Origin: Dolomedes plantarius
Lineage: Eukaryota > Arthropoda > Arachnida > Araneae > Dolomedidae
Direction: 5' to 3'
NCBI GenBank assembly: GCA_907164885.2
Contig: OU015499.1
Span: forward strand, 161,994,590-162,058,589
Length of the DNA stretch: 64,000 nucleotides
The notes beneath the pieces were generated by a model, which did no database searches, had not been told where the DNA came from, and was given only the letters and a program-made list of their open reading frames with translations. Position 1 is the stretch's first letter; each line of letters begins with the position of its first letter. The position numbers and the translations under genes are program-made. Shown in pieces: positions 9,541-20,004 of this stretch.

Positions 9541-10435
9541 ACTGACACCCAACACTTCATTTCTCTCGTAATGTGTAACAAGCTCCATGTGACGTAATTT
9601 TAAATAAACGTCCATGAATTCTTTATACATGGTTTTACAATTAGGCAAGCGTTCTAATCGTTTTTCTGTACTTAGGAAACGCTTAATAGCCATATCCTTT
9701 GAATATCCCTAAGATTTAGTTCACTCTTTGAAATGTAATTTTACACAAAATCTACCCGATACTCAAGTATAATGTTTTACAAAATGCTCTTCACATTGAA
9801 TTTCTTCCGGTGTTAAAGAACTAACTACTGTTCCACTAGCTACATAACCGAATACAGTTTCTTCCAATAAAATACCATGCGACGGTAAACGAAATTGCCC
9901 TGACCTTAAAATTTCAAAAAAATACTCCGCTCCGTTAAGCAAGTCAATTTTGGCTGGATTTATGAATCCTTCACGTGCCATTTCAATATGCGACGGTAAA
10001 TTCAAGTCATTTATATTTATTGGGATATTCGCAGTAATGTCTGTAATATTAGGTACAATTAAACATTCCATACTGGTAGAAAAATTTCTGTTCTTATTTC
10101 AAACTTCTATAACTACACTTTTGTTTACAGTGACCGATGTATTATTTAACGTTGATAAGGGAGCATATATTCTTCCAGCTCTTAAACCCAATTTTTTCAA
10201 AAATCTATACGATAAAAATTGAGCACTTGATCCATTATCCAAAAGGCAAACGGCAGGAATAAATTCCCCTAACATATTTTTCACATTAAACCCGTGCTGT
10301 TTGAAGAAGAATATTTTTACTTTGAGAGATTAAACAGCTTGAAACTGCTTTAGCTTCGACTGCTAAATTATGTTGTGGTTTCTCATTTTCGTTTTGGATA
10401 AATAAATTTGATGACTCAATTGGCGCCGCCGTCGG
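9540..10435 (-). pseudogene. BEL/Pao retrotransposon pol fragment (protease to RT start)
   Basis: Minus-strand pieces in order: a gag-pol linker (about 10430-10290, ending SKNILLQTARV); an aspartic protease (10284-10099, CLLDNGSSAQFLSYRFL, the D-x-G-S active-site motif); and a continuation at 10071-9763 with LPSHIEM, IDLLNGAEYFFEIL and EETVFGYVASG. That order is typical of the DUF1758-like protease and following region of BEL/Pao elements. Further decayed sequence to about 9540 resembles the start of the RT (KDMAIKRFLSTEKRLN). Frameshifts and stops make it non-functional. It is cut at 10436 by the adjoining LTR. Confidence 0.75.
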
Positions 10436-10603
10436 TGTAACGTTCCTAGCACATAATGGAAGTTACTGGTAAGCAAGCTCAAAGAACACAGGGCACGATG
10501 GCAATAGAACACAAACTTTATTGGCCGCCATTATATATTGAACTACGTTCTGGATCTAGCTGTTGCCACTTACATAAATGTACTACTCGATGATGGCATG
10601 ACA
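10436..10603 (-). repeat. Probable Ty3/gypsy LTR (168 bp)
   Basis: On the minus strand a purine tract (AAAAGGGAAGA) precedes TGTCATGCCATC. A TATATAA box, an AATAAA signal and a terminal GTTACA follow, with TG...CA boundaries at 10603 and 10436. It lies just after the stop of the gypsy pol at 10661, which fits a 3' LTR. No partner LTR is visible, so the boundary rests on motifs only. Confidence 0.55.
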
Positions 10604-10660
10604 TCTTCCCTTTTAAAGAAAGCACAAAAATAACATAAATACAAAACAAGTACGAAATAT

Positions 10661-12225
10661 TTATAAGTCAAGACGTTTAGGTGGGCGGACAGTTCGGCCG
10701 GAAATCGTTTTAGCGATGTTAGACGATCTTTTAGCATTTGCCGAAGTCGAAGCTGCGGGAGGAGCAACAGAACAGGAATCGGGAGTGATTGAACTTGCAG
10801 ACGAAGGGTTAATCAAAATCTCTCGATCTGGAGGAATCACTGCATTTGTGCGTCGGATCACTTCTGAATTTCGTCTATAAGTGTCGCCATCGATAGTAGC
10901 CAATATATAAGACCATCTGCAGTTCCAGATATTGTCGCAGGAACCCAGTTCCTATGAGACGTTTTTAATTTAAGGGGACTCACTACTCTTAAATCTTTAA
11001 AACATTCGATTTTTTGAAAAAAAATATATGTTAAAGCCTGATCGTTTCTGAACAAAATAAAGCAAACCGCATGAAAATATTCCGCTCAGTTTAGGAGATA
11101 TTGATATTCTCAATATTTAATTACTGATCAAGTTTATGGTAAGAAAAATTTTAAACTCATTTTTCTCAACATGTAATTTTGCATCATTCCGCAACTGGTA
11201 CCTCAAAACCTATGACACATAATTCCATGAAATTTTTATCACTGCGTAATCATGTTATTTTATTGCGTCTGAACTAGAATTATTGCGATCACTGCACATT
11301 TTATTATTTTTTCAGGGGTAAATTAATCCAAAAATTTAAGGAAATTTTAAGTATATTTCGAGCAGTTTTAAAAAAATTTAAAAAATATTTTAATGTTGAA
11401 TGTTTTATGTTCAATTGTATTTTGAATTATTCATTTTAAATATAAAACAGGAATTACACATTTAAGTGTAAAATTAATTTCATAGTTCTGCGCGCAAGCC
11501 AGTATACAATAAAAATACTTAAAATACAAGGTATATCTAAAGCATTTAAAAAAATTATTTAAAATTATTTTGAGAGTTGAAAATTTGTTTATTAAAATTA
11601 ATATATCCATTTATCATATACATAAAATTTGGAAAAATTGGGAGTAAATTGAAATAGTTACAAAGAGTCAAAAAGTATGAAAATATGCCTTATTTCCTCG
11701 ACTTAAGGGTCGTGAGTCCCCTTAACCTTTTCTCCGTCCACAAAATATGGGGAGTTAGCACTCGGAGTTGTTGCACCAAGACGCTGCTTTTCCCTCACCA
11801 ACTTCAGAGGAACAGAAGAGGATTCTCGTGGTAAGCGCAGAGATGGATGGATGGGTATTAGAGTTCGAGTAAGACGTCCAAACAGTCTTTGTGCAGGCGA
11901 TGACAAATTATCGCGAGGAGTATTTCTCGAATTCAAGAGTGCCAGTCTGCAATCTATATGTTCAATTTTACATCTTTTCAACAACAATTTTGTTTCTGGA
12001 ACATACCGTTCCGCTAACCCACTGGACTTTGGATAGTGTGGGCTAGATGTCTGATGCCTAAATTTCCAGTTATGAGCAAACTTGCGGAAAGCCTCTGAAC
12101 TGTATTGGGGCCCATTATCAGATTCTAAAATATCCGGTATACCATGTACTGCAAAACAGTCTTTCAGGAATTCAATTACCGAATATTTTTTTTTAATTTC
12201 CAAGGGCACATAAAAAGACAATTGA
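10661..12225 (-). pseudogene. Ty3/gypsy integrase C-terminal half
   Basis: Minus strand. Bases 12221-11722 encode an integrase core end: FLKDCFAVHGIPDILESDNG (the second catalytic Asp region), then HYPKSSGLAERYV (the catalytic Glu region) and PAQRLFGR. The frame is interrupted by the TTAA MITE at 10974-11721. It resumes at about 10970-10661 with a tail containing GDTYRRNSEVIRR and ending RPPKRLDL, typical of gypsy pol C-termini, after one frameshift near 10900. The 5' part of pol is missing because a LINE fragment abuts at about 12230. The gene is inactive. Confidence 0.82.
10974..11721. mobile_element. TTAA-target MITE inside the gypsy pol
   Basis: 748 bp flanked by TTAA at 10970-10973 and 11722-11725. 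The inverted ends are GGGGACTCACTACTCTTAA and GGGGACTCACGACCCTTAA. The AT-rich body is non-coding. Removing it with one TTAA rejoins the integrase frame (GEKVKLKTSHRNW). Confidence 0.88.
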
Positions 12226-12248
12226 ACATCAAAATGACAACAATAAAT

Positions 12249-13052
12249 CTATAAATGAAAGCGAGCAATCCAGTAGCGTTCCCAGATTGATGTCCGAGGA
12301 AGAGCAGGACATCTGGACAGGTGAGGCAAGTCCATTTCCTCGTGAAGATAACACAAGGTACAAAGAGGGTCAGGAACCACACTGATGCGACATAGATGTT
12401 TACGCAGGCAGTCGTGGCCAGATATCAGACGAAACATGGTGACAGATTTCATCCTAGGCCACTGAGGGACATTAAGAATCTGATTAAGGCCTGGTTTATT
12501 AAGGTTGCGATTTTTGAGTTCTTCGCGAAAAGAATCCCTGATGATGTTCTTTATTAGACATTTGATACTATTAAAAGGAAGTCTGGGATTAGATCTCTGG
12601 AGGACAGAGGCCCCCTTATTTGCCAAGAAGTCGGCCGCTTCATTTCCCTGGATTCCACAGTGGGCCGGAATCCACTGGAGAACTACTGTCTTATTATTAC
12701 TGGCAAGCCAGTTGAGGAGATTTAAGCAATTATCGATGGTTAAAGTTCGGGAGTGGCTGGGTGCGTCAATTTCTTGAAGTGCGGCCTTTGAATCCGATAG
12801 TAATACAACTTTCGCAAAGGAGTCCAGACGAGGCCGGAGTTGTGACAGGGCCTGGCAGATGGCCGCGATCTCACCATCGAAAGCTGATCTATGGATACCG
12901 ACGGGAGTATAAAGGCAAAAAAGTTCACAGTAAACACCAGCACCGGCGTTAACGCAACCGCTCACTCTGGAACCGTCAGTATATATTCTTAACCATTCCT
13001 CCTCAGGGTAAAATGATTCCATTGTCTCGAGAGCGAGAGTGGCATACCGAAT
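12249..13052 (-). pseudogene. Non-LTR retrotransposon 3' end: RNase H domain
   Basis: A 257-codon open frame on the minus strand, extending upstream to about 13052 without a reverse transcriptase. It shows an RNase H1 fold: RIYTDGSRV near the start (first Asp), AFDGEIAAICQAL (Glu), VLLSDSKAAL (Asp), then WIPAHCGIQGNEAADFLA (final His/Asp region). A Cys/His cluster (CTLCYLHEEMDLPHLSRC) closes the protein. This arrangement is that of the end of ORF2 in RNase H-bearing LINEs of the I/Jockey/R1 group. The copy is 5'-truncated, as is usual for LINEs, and its 3' end abuts the gypsy integrase fragment near 12225-12245, so it probably inserted there. Confidence 0.82.
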
Positions 13053-13376
13053 ACGATGTAGGATAATTCAACTGTCGCCCCACCAAGACATTCGGCACGT
13101 TCGTGCATCGACGCGAATGACCGTCCTCACATTGTATTATAATCGAAAGACGACTTGCTCCAGTTTTGTCGGCGCGATGCTGCAGTGCATCCACAACAAT
13201 GGTGGTCACACAAGCCCATTTCCTGACTCAAGGTCCGTGATGTGGCTCTACGATCCTGACGACATGTCTCGGGCCGTTGAGATGGCGTTCACCCATATTC
13301 GCATATCAAAGAACATAATATATCAGAGATATACATCAGAGAATATTTTATCACATCTATAAATATAGAACAGTTC
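13053..13376 (+). other. Unassigned segment; possible mariner C-terminal remnant
   Basis: The plus strand reads SFVGAMLQCIHNNGGHT around 13165-13215. This vaguely resembles the terminal ...NGGH... of mariner-type transposases, including the one ending at 6231. No catalytic motif is present, so this stays tentative. Confidence 0.2.
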
Positions 13377-13490
13377 CGTCACTGACTCACTCACTGACTG
13401 ACATACAACGCACAGACCAAACCGCTGGACCTAGAGGGCTGAAATGTTGCATGGCGATTCTTCTTATACTGTAGGGGTGCACTGCAAAAG
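13377..13490 (+). repeat. Dispersed repeat shared with 50802-50915
   Basis: Both copies contain ACTGACTGA...AACGCACA, AACC(G/A)CTGGACC, a GGCTGAAAT.TTGCATGG block and TTCTTATA.TGTAGGGGTGCACT. Identity is high over about 110 bp. Nothing codes for protein. Confidence 0.75.
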
Positions 13491-14117
13491 ATTTTTTTTT
13501 AATTCTTCTTAGATTTTTTTAAATTAAATTTTTAAGCAGTTTTAGTAACTTTTTTTAAGTTTGCATTTAAAATAGTTATTTGAGGGTTATGAAATTTATA
13601 TCACGAGAAAGATGATAAAAATTCCTATAAAATGAAATCTTTTTCGAGTCTTTACCTCCATTTTCTGATTTTTGGTGAATTTTTTAAAGATTAATTTTGG
13701 AATTTAATTTATTAAATGCTGATCACGTGATTTCTTTTTCTGATACTTTAAATAAATTTATCGTCACGTCCATAACAATGAAATAGACAAAAAAATATTT
13801 TTCCCTTACTAATGCGGCAGACGATTGGATATTATCCAAAAAAAATGCATATCCCTTACGATTTTTTTATAAATATATATATATATATAGATAGATATAT
13901 ATTTTACATCAATTGAGCATTATGGATATATTAACGATTGAACATTATCCAAAAAAATATTACAATACAGTAAAAGATATGTTCCTCAAACTGTACTATA
14001 TTCTTTAGTATGTCCTATCAGATGAAATTTTAATATTTTTTTCTACATTATTTTGTCTATAAAAATATCTCTTACGACTTTTTTATAGATATATTATTTT
14101 TTTTACATCAGTTGTAT

Positions 14118-14152
14118 ACATTGATCGTCGTATTTATTATACATATATAAAT

Positions 14153-14188
<36 letters not shown>

Positions 14189-14266
14189 GGCATTAATTGC
14201 ATACATTGACCGTTGTATTTAATTTGAATGTACTCCGTAGCGAAGTGCGGGTTTTCAGCTAGTGCA
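14118..14266 (-). repeat. Inverted-repeat arm, left (partner 17206-17345)
   Basis: Contains ACTCCGTAGCGAAGTGCGGG followed by TTTTCAGCTAGT. The same ~140-bp block occurs in reverse orientation at 17206-17345, with a different (CA)n/(TA)n expansion between its halves. The block ACTAGCTGAA plus CCCG also ends an insertion near 37.19 kb. Confidence 0.65.
14149..14187. repeat. (CA)n/(TA)n microsatellite
   Basis: An uninterrupted run of CA dinucleotides followed by TA repeats, inside the left inverted arm. Confidence 0.9.
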
Positions 14267-14490
14267 TAGATACAATTCACGGTCATTGACGGATGGTTCG
14301 CCGTGTTTCGGTCAATAATCTTCAACCTTGTCTAAACTATGTGACAATGTGTTCAATACCCTCTCTTTTTAACTGATCGTATCTGCTTCCCCACCCCACG
14401 TATGCTTCAAGGCAGCTAACATCTCGGCAAGCGGATGTCGAACAGTGTAATGCAGCAATCTGGGGACACGTGTCTATCAAAACGATTCAA

Positions 14491-14916
14491 AATAATTACA
14501 AGATAAAAAGAACATTTTATATACCATGTTTTTAAATTTTCTGTTGAATCCTATAAACTTGACAATTCTATGTATTAATAAACACTTTTTAAAAATTTTT
14601 TGGATGAATTATCCCATCAACTTGAAAGAAAATGGAGTTAATTGGAAGTTGCGTTTCACTTTTCGTTCCCGTGCCGGCCGATAGAGGGCTGCACCAGTCT
14701 ACAAAACAAAATTAACTGAAAATGAATTCAATTCCTGCTTAAAGATATCTAAAAGTAATAAAATAATGCGTTGTCATCGTGTTCAGAACTATTCTAAAAG
14801 TTTCAAATGTCTAGCTAGTCGGGAAGTGAGTTAAATATCGATTGCAAGATTTGTACTGGACAAACACACACACACCAACAAACAAGAAAGCGAGTTAATA
14901 AAAACATGGTAAAAAA
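14491..14916 (+). repeat. Dispersed repeat family Z, copy A
   Basis: About 425 bp shared with 43991-44444 and 53519-53943, and in part with 29199-29924. Begins AATAATTACAAGATAAAAAG and ends GCGAGTTAATAAAAACATGG after a (CA)n/(CAAA)n tract. The near-terminal ACCATGTTTTTA at the start and TAAAAACATGGT at the end are inverted. No coding capacity. Confidence 0.8.
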
Positions 14917-14989
14917 GAAAAGAGGTAAGCAAACGATAAGTAATCCTACGTTTATAATCCGCGATAGTTTCGTTAGAGCAGACTGTCTG

Positions 14990-15543
14990 AAGTAAGGATG
15001 GATATCTATATAATAATCTATATAATAATCTATATAATGTTTATAAGTATGGATACCTGTTGTTACGACTCAAAACTCCGCTGGTAACTGTTTGTCCCTA
15101 TAAACGGGGAATTTTGGTTTTACTCTCCTTACGGGAGGGAAATACTATATGTGTATGTCACGTGTCAAAAACGAAAGTAACTTGTTGTCGCGTTGAGATC
15201 CGATTTGCGCGGCTCTTAAAACCATGTAATGGCTCGACGTAGTCGAGTAGAAAAATACGGGCGGCTTAAATGAAAGGCCGTAATTAAATTCTGTAAGAAT
15301 ACTGTAACTGTGCTGTGAATTTAAATGTTAATAAATGTGTAGTGTTTCGTAAAGGATACGGAGTCAGATATTAAATTTATGGAACACCTGTAGAATGATT
15401 CATTGAACACATACAGCTCAGCTTTAAGGTAAAAAAAGAGTGAGTGATACGTCAAACACTATCGCAAAATGTCATCGAAGTAGACGGAAAACTTTTAAAC
15501 TGACGAGCTTTCTCGTCTAACTGAAAAATGAGCGGGAGACACG
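14990..15543. other. Unassigned; possible solo LTR
   Basis: Contains a short ATCTATATAATA triplication (15005-15040), then a segment from TGTTACGACTC with moderate GC content and an AATAAATG signal near 15330. It is LTR-like in texture, but no partner, primer site or coding sequence supports it. Confidence 0.3.
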
Positions 15544-15547
15544 TTAA

Positions 15548-16273
15548 GGTGACTGCCTACGTTCACCAATTTTTTTATAAAAATGTTTTTTTAAGGATTT
15601 CTTGGTCTTTTATGGAAAAATAGCATTTAAAAAATTTAAAAAAAATTTTAAAATTGCCTGTAAATACCATATTTTTTTCTAGATTGGTCAATGTGAAGTC
15701 ATTTTTAATGAAATTTAGCTAAAACGCCTATCACTCTGCACAAAATTCTAATGCTACTATTTTAATTTCCTTCTCTCACATCATACACATAACAGTTATC
15801 TTAAAAAAAACCCCTCAATCTAAGAGAAATTTTAAAATGCAAAAATAATACATGCAATTTTACGTTCCAATATGAAAATTTTCCCCGATTCGTCATTCCT
15901 TTCCTTATAAAAACAGTCCCAAACAAAAAACTATTTATTATACATCAATTACTGTGCGTCATTTCATTAACAATAGCATCTAAAACATTTCCTGAAAATT
16001 TTATTAAAATATATGCATTATTATGTGAGATATTACGATAACGGTAGAGATTTGTGCTAAAAAATATAATTCTGAGAAAAACGCATTTAAAGTTGTTTGT
16101 CACTTCAATTTTGTAGCAGACGATGTTTTTTAAAATAGCTATAACTCTGCTTCTGATTGATGTAGAATGAAAATCAAAACGGTTTTGAAAATAGAAAAGG
16201 TTAAATTACACGATTCTTGCAAAAAATGAAATTGACCAAAATAGTCAAAAAATGACATTTTCAACGTAGGACC
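15548..16273. mobile_element. TTAA-target MITE
   Basis: Left TTAA at 15544-15547 is followed by GGTGACTGCCTACGTTCACC. The right end AACGTAGGACC meets TTA(A), whose last base was split off by the next insertion. About 726 bp, AT-rich, non-coding. Confidence 0.7.
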
Positions 16274-16277
16274 TTAT

Positions 16278-16463
16278 GGGCCTGTTCACATAGGAGTCCG
16301 TTGCGTAGCGTTAAGGGAAAGATGACGTTGAGACGAAAATAAACCAATCATAGGCATTAAAAATTTCATTGCTAATCGTTTGGAGGCCTATGATTGGTTT
16401 ATTTTCGTCTCAACGTCATCTTTTCTTTAACGCAACGCAACGGACTCCTATGTGAACAGGCCC
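16278..16463. mobile_element. PIF/Harbinger-like MITE (hairpin)
   Basis: A 186-bp near-palindrome with ends GGGCCTGTTCACATAGGAGT and its complement; arms of about 78 bp are nearly identical. GGGCCTGTTCACA termini and a 3-bp TWA target are typical of PIF/Harbinger. The flanks are TAT (left) and TAA (right), one mismatch from a TAA duplication. It sits in the right-hand TTAA of the preceding MITE. Confidence 0.75.
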
Positions 16464-17205
16464 TAAGGGTGCCGTGTGCTAACGCTATCGCATTCGCTCA
16501 CCTCCATGTTGACCCATGGAAAAAATTGGGTCCAAGGACAACCGAGTCCGATCGAAAGATTTTTTTCTTAATTGCACTCCGTCTTTGTAAAGAGTTGTAA
16601 GCAATCGGTGGTTCTCGAACGACAATTTAATAGCTCATTCAACTATGGGAAACGATTCTCGAAAAGACGAACACATTACAGAAGTCAAAACGCAAATAAC
16701 AAAAGAAATCGAAAGTGAGTGGAAACAGCTCAGTGAATCCGGGGTCGACATCCTACCAAACGGCCTACAGGCGTTCTTCTTAAACAAGCGTGGCTATCTT
16801 TGGCGAAGGAGTGCGCCACCTACATTTCCCTACGAGAACTAATATTCGCGACTGTCATAGAGAAAGTAATTTTACACCGGGGGCAATTTTTCGCTTTAAA
16901 AAAATTCAAATAATGTTTTAAAAATTAAGTTATTCGGGGGGGATCTGTTGTAGTGTGTTCGAAACGCTCCTCAATGCCCTTGGTGGAAGCCATTTCTAAA
17001 ATGAATCCCGTTGCGAGGTTACAAAAAGTTCGGGCTATCTGAAAATGCCATTTTGATCGGATGATCGGCATTTATGAATCTGTCTATAGTAGACCCATTT
17101 TCTCCATAGGTTAAATGGCAGTTACATAATGTTAGTCCAGTTACATAATAGCAATTGTAAAGCGCAATTAGTTTGCAGGGTATGGATAAGCAATATATAT
17201 CTATA
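16464..17205 (+). other. Unassigned, with a 65-codon open frame at 16645-16842
   Basis: The frame starts at ATG 16645 (MGNDSRKDEHITEVKTQI), is rich in charged residues and is preceded by moderately GC-rich sequence. It could be the start of a gag-like protein or chance. No domain is recognised. Confidence 0.25.
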
Positions 17206-17340
17206 AACTAGCTGAAAACCCGCACTTCGCTACGGAGTACATTCAAATGAAATACAACGGTCAATGTATGCAATTAATGCCAAATAAATAAATATATATA
17301 TTTATAATAAATGCGACGATCAATGCATACAATTGATGTA

Positions 17341-17371
<31 letters not shown>

Positions 17372-17372
17372 T
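17206..17372 (+). repeat. Inverted-repeat arm, right, with (TA)n
   Basis: Begins ACTAGCTGAAAACCCGCACT and continues TCGCTACGGAGT. It is the reverse complement of the left arm at 14118-14266 and ends in a (TA)n tract (17339-17368). It lies downstream of the minus-strand reverse transcriptase, so it may be part of that element. Confidence 0.65.
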
Positions 17373-18051
17373 ACAAAAGTATAACACGAAATCAAACTAA
17401 TGAACAATGGCAAACTTACTATGGCGCTACGCTGCTCAACCGTAAGCTGCAATATTTTAAATAAAAACATTATTAAATCTGACAACACCAGCACAATTCA
17501 TCAACCTGAAAGATGAAGAATATAAATGACCGGGGGGAGTTGCGACCCCCAACACTCCGGTTAAACATGTTTTTGCCTAGGCAACACTCCCGGAAGTCAT
17601 TCTTCATCTGCAACCTGACGTAAAGTCAAAACAAAGCAAGGAGCGATGAAATAAAAAAAATAAAGGAACTGGAACAACGTACATTAAAAACCTGGGTTAA
17701 ATTACATCATCAGTACTAAACTATTTCAAAACAATTTGTCAATTCACTAAAGCATTGCAGCAACCCCATATATTCTCTACACCTATAAACAATGCATCAT
17801 ATAATAATTTTTTAAAATATTTAGACTTATCACTAAATTATAACTGTATCCACATATAACCACTTCAAATAAGCACCTCCTAAGTATCGAAATATCTACA
17901 TACAATACTCTAAACATTATCAAATATATACATTTAGAACTATAATTATAACTAAAATAGCAAGGACACATACCTAGTGCAACTCTACATTATAGACAGT
18001 AAAAGACTAACAGGTGCAAAACGTAACTTGCCAACTAATCATTTTATTACT
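17373..18051 (-). other. 3' region of the reverse transcriptase element
   Basis: No further open frame of note. A mixed-composition block at 17520-17630 (AACACTCCGG, CCTAGGCAACACTCCCGG) stands out from the AT background and is probably part of the element's untranslated region. Confidence 0.35.
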
Positions 18052-19092
18052 TCAATAACTGAAATATCGATTAAGACATTCTTTCCTATCGATCGAATGG
18101 AATTCACACATGGTCTTTAATAAAAATCCCAAAGGAAAACCCATTTCTAAAGCAATGTTTGCAAATGATTTTATACCTGATTGTATTTCCAATTTGTTAC
18201 TGTTTAGACGTTTAATACGTAGCATGTAGTTAATGATTAGGTTGCGCTTTACATTTCTATGTAAACAAGTATTCCAAGGGATTACGCGTTGTGTAGTAAA
18301 TGGATAATAGTCCCTTTTATCATGCATTTTGTATTTCACTAGACTACTCTCTTCATCAACACTTAAGCTCAAATCCAGAAATACAACCCGATCATCCGGT
18401 GTTTTATCAGATTCTAAAAGGCTAAGATTTTTTGGATAAAATCCCAGATCTATGACCTGCTCTTTGTACTTAGTGCAAATTAAAACATCATCCACATATC
18501 TGAAATATATTAGCTCACTCAATAAGGCGGTTCCCATTTCATAATGGTGGAGGTAAATGTCTGCCAATATTGAAGAACATCCTCCCCCCATTGGGATACC
18601 ATGTATTTGGCGGAAGAAATGTGTGCCGTCATATAAATATGTCTCTTTAAGTACCATCTGCACTAGAGTCTCATAACGATGATATGTTATGTACGTTTTT
18701 AGGTCATATTTTTCATAAAGATTTTTAGTAATTTCAAATAAATCGTTTATATTAATAGTGTTGAATAAATCTGCGAAGTCAAAACTCTTTATATAATTAA
18801 TACCACTTTCATTATTTAACTTATCAATTACCTCAAAAATATTCCTGATCATATAACCTCCCTCCTTAATTAGTTCCTTATATACGACTTTAAGAATAGC
18901 CAATAAGCGATCATTTGCATATGTTAAATACGATTTATAACCCACAGTTATTGGTCTAAACTTTATCGGATTTTTATGGAATTTAGGAACTAAGACTAAA
19001 TAAGGGTATTTAATGTTCGTGATTTTAAATCCAATTTTACGATATAACGCCCTTATACAATTATTTTTCTCATTCAATGATGAAAGATCCAT
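18052..19092 (-). CDS. Penelope-like reverse transcriptase, open frame
   Basis: 346 residues from ATG 19092 without interruption. Reverse transcriptase motifs occur in order: VPKFHKNPIKFRPIT (about 35-49), KSFDFADLFNTI (102-113, catalytic Asp), HGIPMGGGCSSILADIYLHH (164-183), FRYVDDVLI (197-205, the YVDD pair) and VVFLDLSLS (236-244). The FRPIT, G-P-M-G-x-x-x-S and FLD signatures and the small size fit Penelope-like elements, the RT group closest to telomerase. I find no GIY-YIG endonuclease downstream to 17200 and no RNase H. It might be an endonuclease-deficient type or a copy cut before that domain. No LTR is visible. The open frame suggests recent activity. Confidence 0.75.
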   Translation of the reverse strand: MDLSSLNEKNNCIRALYRKIGFKITNIKYPYLVLVPKFHKNPIKFRPITVGYKSYLTYANDRLLAILKVVYKELIKEGGYMIRNIFEVIDKLNNESGINYIKSFDFADLFNTININDLFEITKNLYEKYDLKTYITYHRYETLVQMVLKETYLYDGTHFFRQIHGIPMGGGCSSILADIYLHHYEMGTALLSELIYFRYVDDVLICTKYKEQVIDLGFYPKNLSLLESDKTPDDRVVFLDLSLSVDEESSLVKYKMHDKRDYYPFTTQRVIPWNTCLHRNVKRNLIINYMLRIKRLNSNKLEIQSGIKSFANIALEMGFPLGFLLKTMCEFHSIDRKECLNRYFSY

Positions 19093-19290
19093 TTTATAAA
19101 TTGATTGGTCTTTGTATATATTTTCTAGATAATATAATATTTTCTAGATTTTAATCTGCTGCATGTAAGTAACACTAGCGCACACAAAAACACAATGTCC
19201 ATTGACATTAAGAATGAAATAATCTCAAAGAATTCTGCACCTGCATTGGTGAGTTGCGAGTTTTTGCTTTTTTGTATGTATATATATATA

Positions 19291-19600
19291 CAGATAACCC
19301 TACTATAACACGGTAAATAAGTTCCTAGAAAATGCCGTGTTGTGTGAAACCGTGTTATATGAGACCCAGAGACAGTTCAAAAAAGGAAGGTTACGGAAAA
19401 CTTATAAAAAACAAACATTTTTTTAAAAAATTCCACATAAGCAACTTAATTTTTATTAAAAATATAAATGTATGTATAACACAAAACGAAAAGAAACAAA
19501 AAAAATATTATTTTAATTTAATGGGACCTTAAATTAATAAATTTCTTCCTCATCACAGCTCAGTACAATCAAACGAGAGCGTTTTTTTCGATTGAACGAT
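19291..19600 (-). mobile_element. Tigger-like element, 3' terminal fragment, copy 1
   Basis: Matches 61071-61360: CAGATAACCC then CTATAACACGGTA, GAAAATGCCGTGTTGTGTGA and AACACAAAACGAAAAGAAAC. The other copy extends into a Tigger-type transposase C-terminus. Here it is cut off by the (TA)n tract at about 19617. Confidence 0.7.
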
Positions 19601-19616
19601 ATCACCTTTATGTATT

Positions 19617-19696
<80 letters not shown>

Positions 19697-19714
19697 CATA
19701 TATATTTATATATA

Positions 19715-19766
<52 letters not shown>
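19617..19766. repeat. Long (TA)n microsatellite
   Basis: About 150 bp of nearly pure TA repeats with two short TTTATACA/TGCA interruptions. Confidence 0.95.
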
Positions 19767-19768
<2 letters not shown>

Positions 19769-19940
19769 GAGGATCAGTGGAATCTTGAATATCAGTGGAA
19801 TCTCGATCTATCGTTTATCAAGGGACCGATTGAAATGAACGATAAATGGGGAAAATGATAGATGCGGAAACATAACAAAGCAATATGATCGTTGGGACCG
19901 GATAAAATGAACGACACATACGGAAAAACGATGGATCCGA

Positions 19941-20001
<61 letters not shown>

Positions 20002-20004
20002 TAC
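19941..20004. repeat. (AC)n-(AT)n microsatellite
   Basis: A compound dinucleotide tract directly left of the Tc1 fragment's start. Confidence 0.9.

Noticed and set aside
12505..12952. Plus-strand frames opposite the LINE RNase H
   Set aside because: Antisense to a clear RNase H coding sequence on the minus strand.
17520..17630. Hammerhead ribozyme near the Penelope-like element
   Set aside because: A CTGATGA-like string occurs nearby, but I could not pair stems around it or find the GAAA core at the required place.
19592..19858. Tyr/Ile-rich open frames over the (TA)n tract
   Set aside because: Pure dinucleotide-repeat translation (YIYIYI), not a protein.
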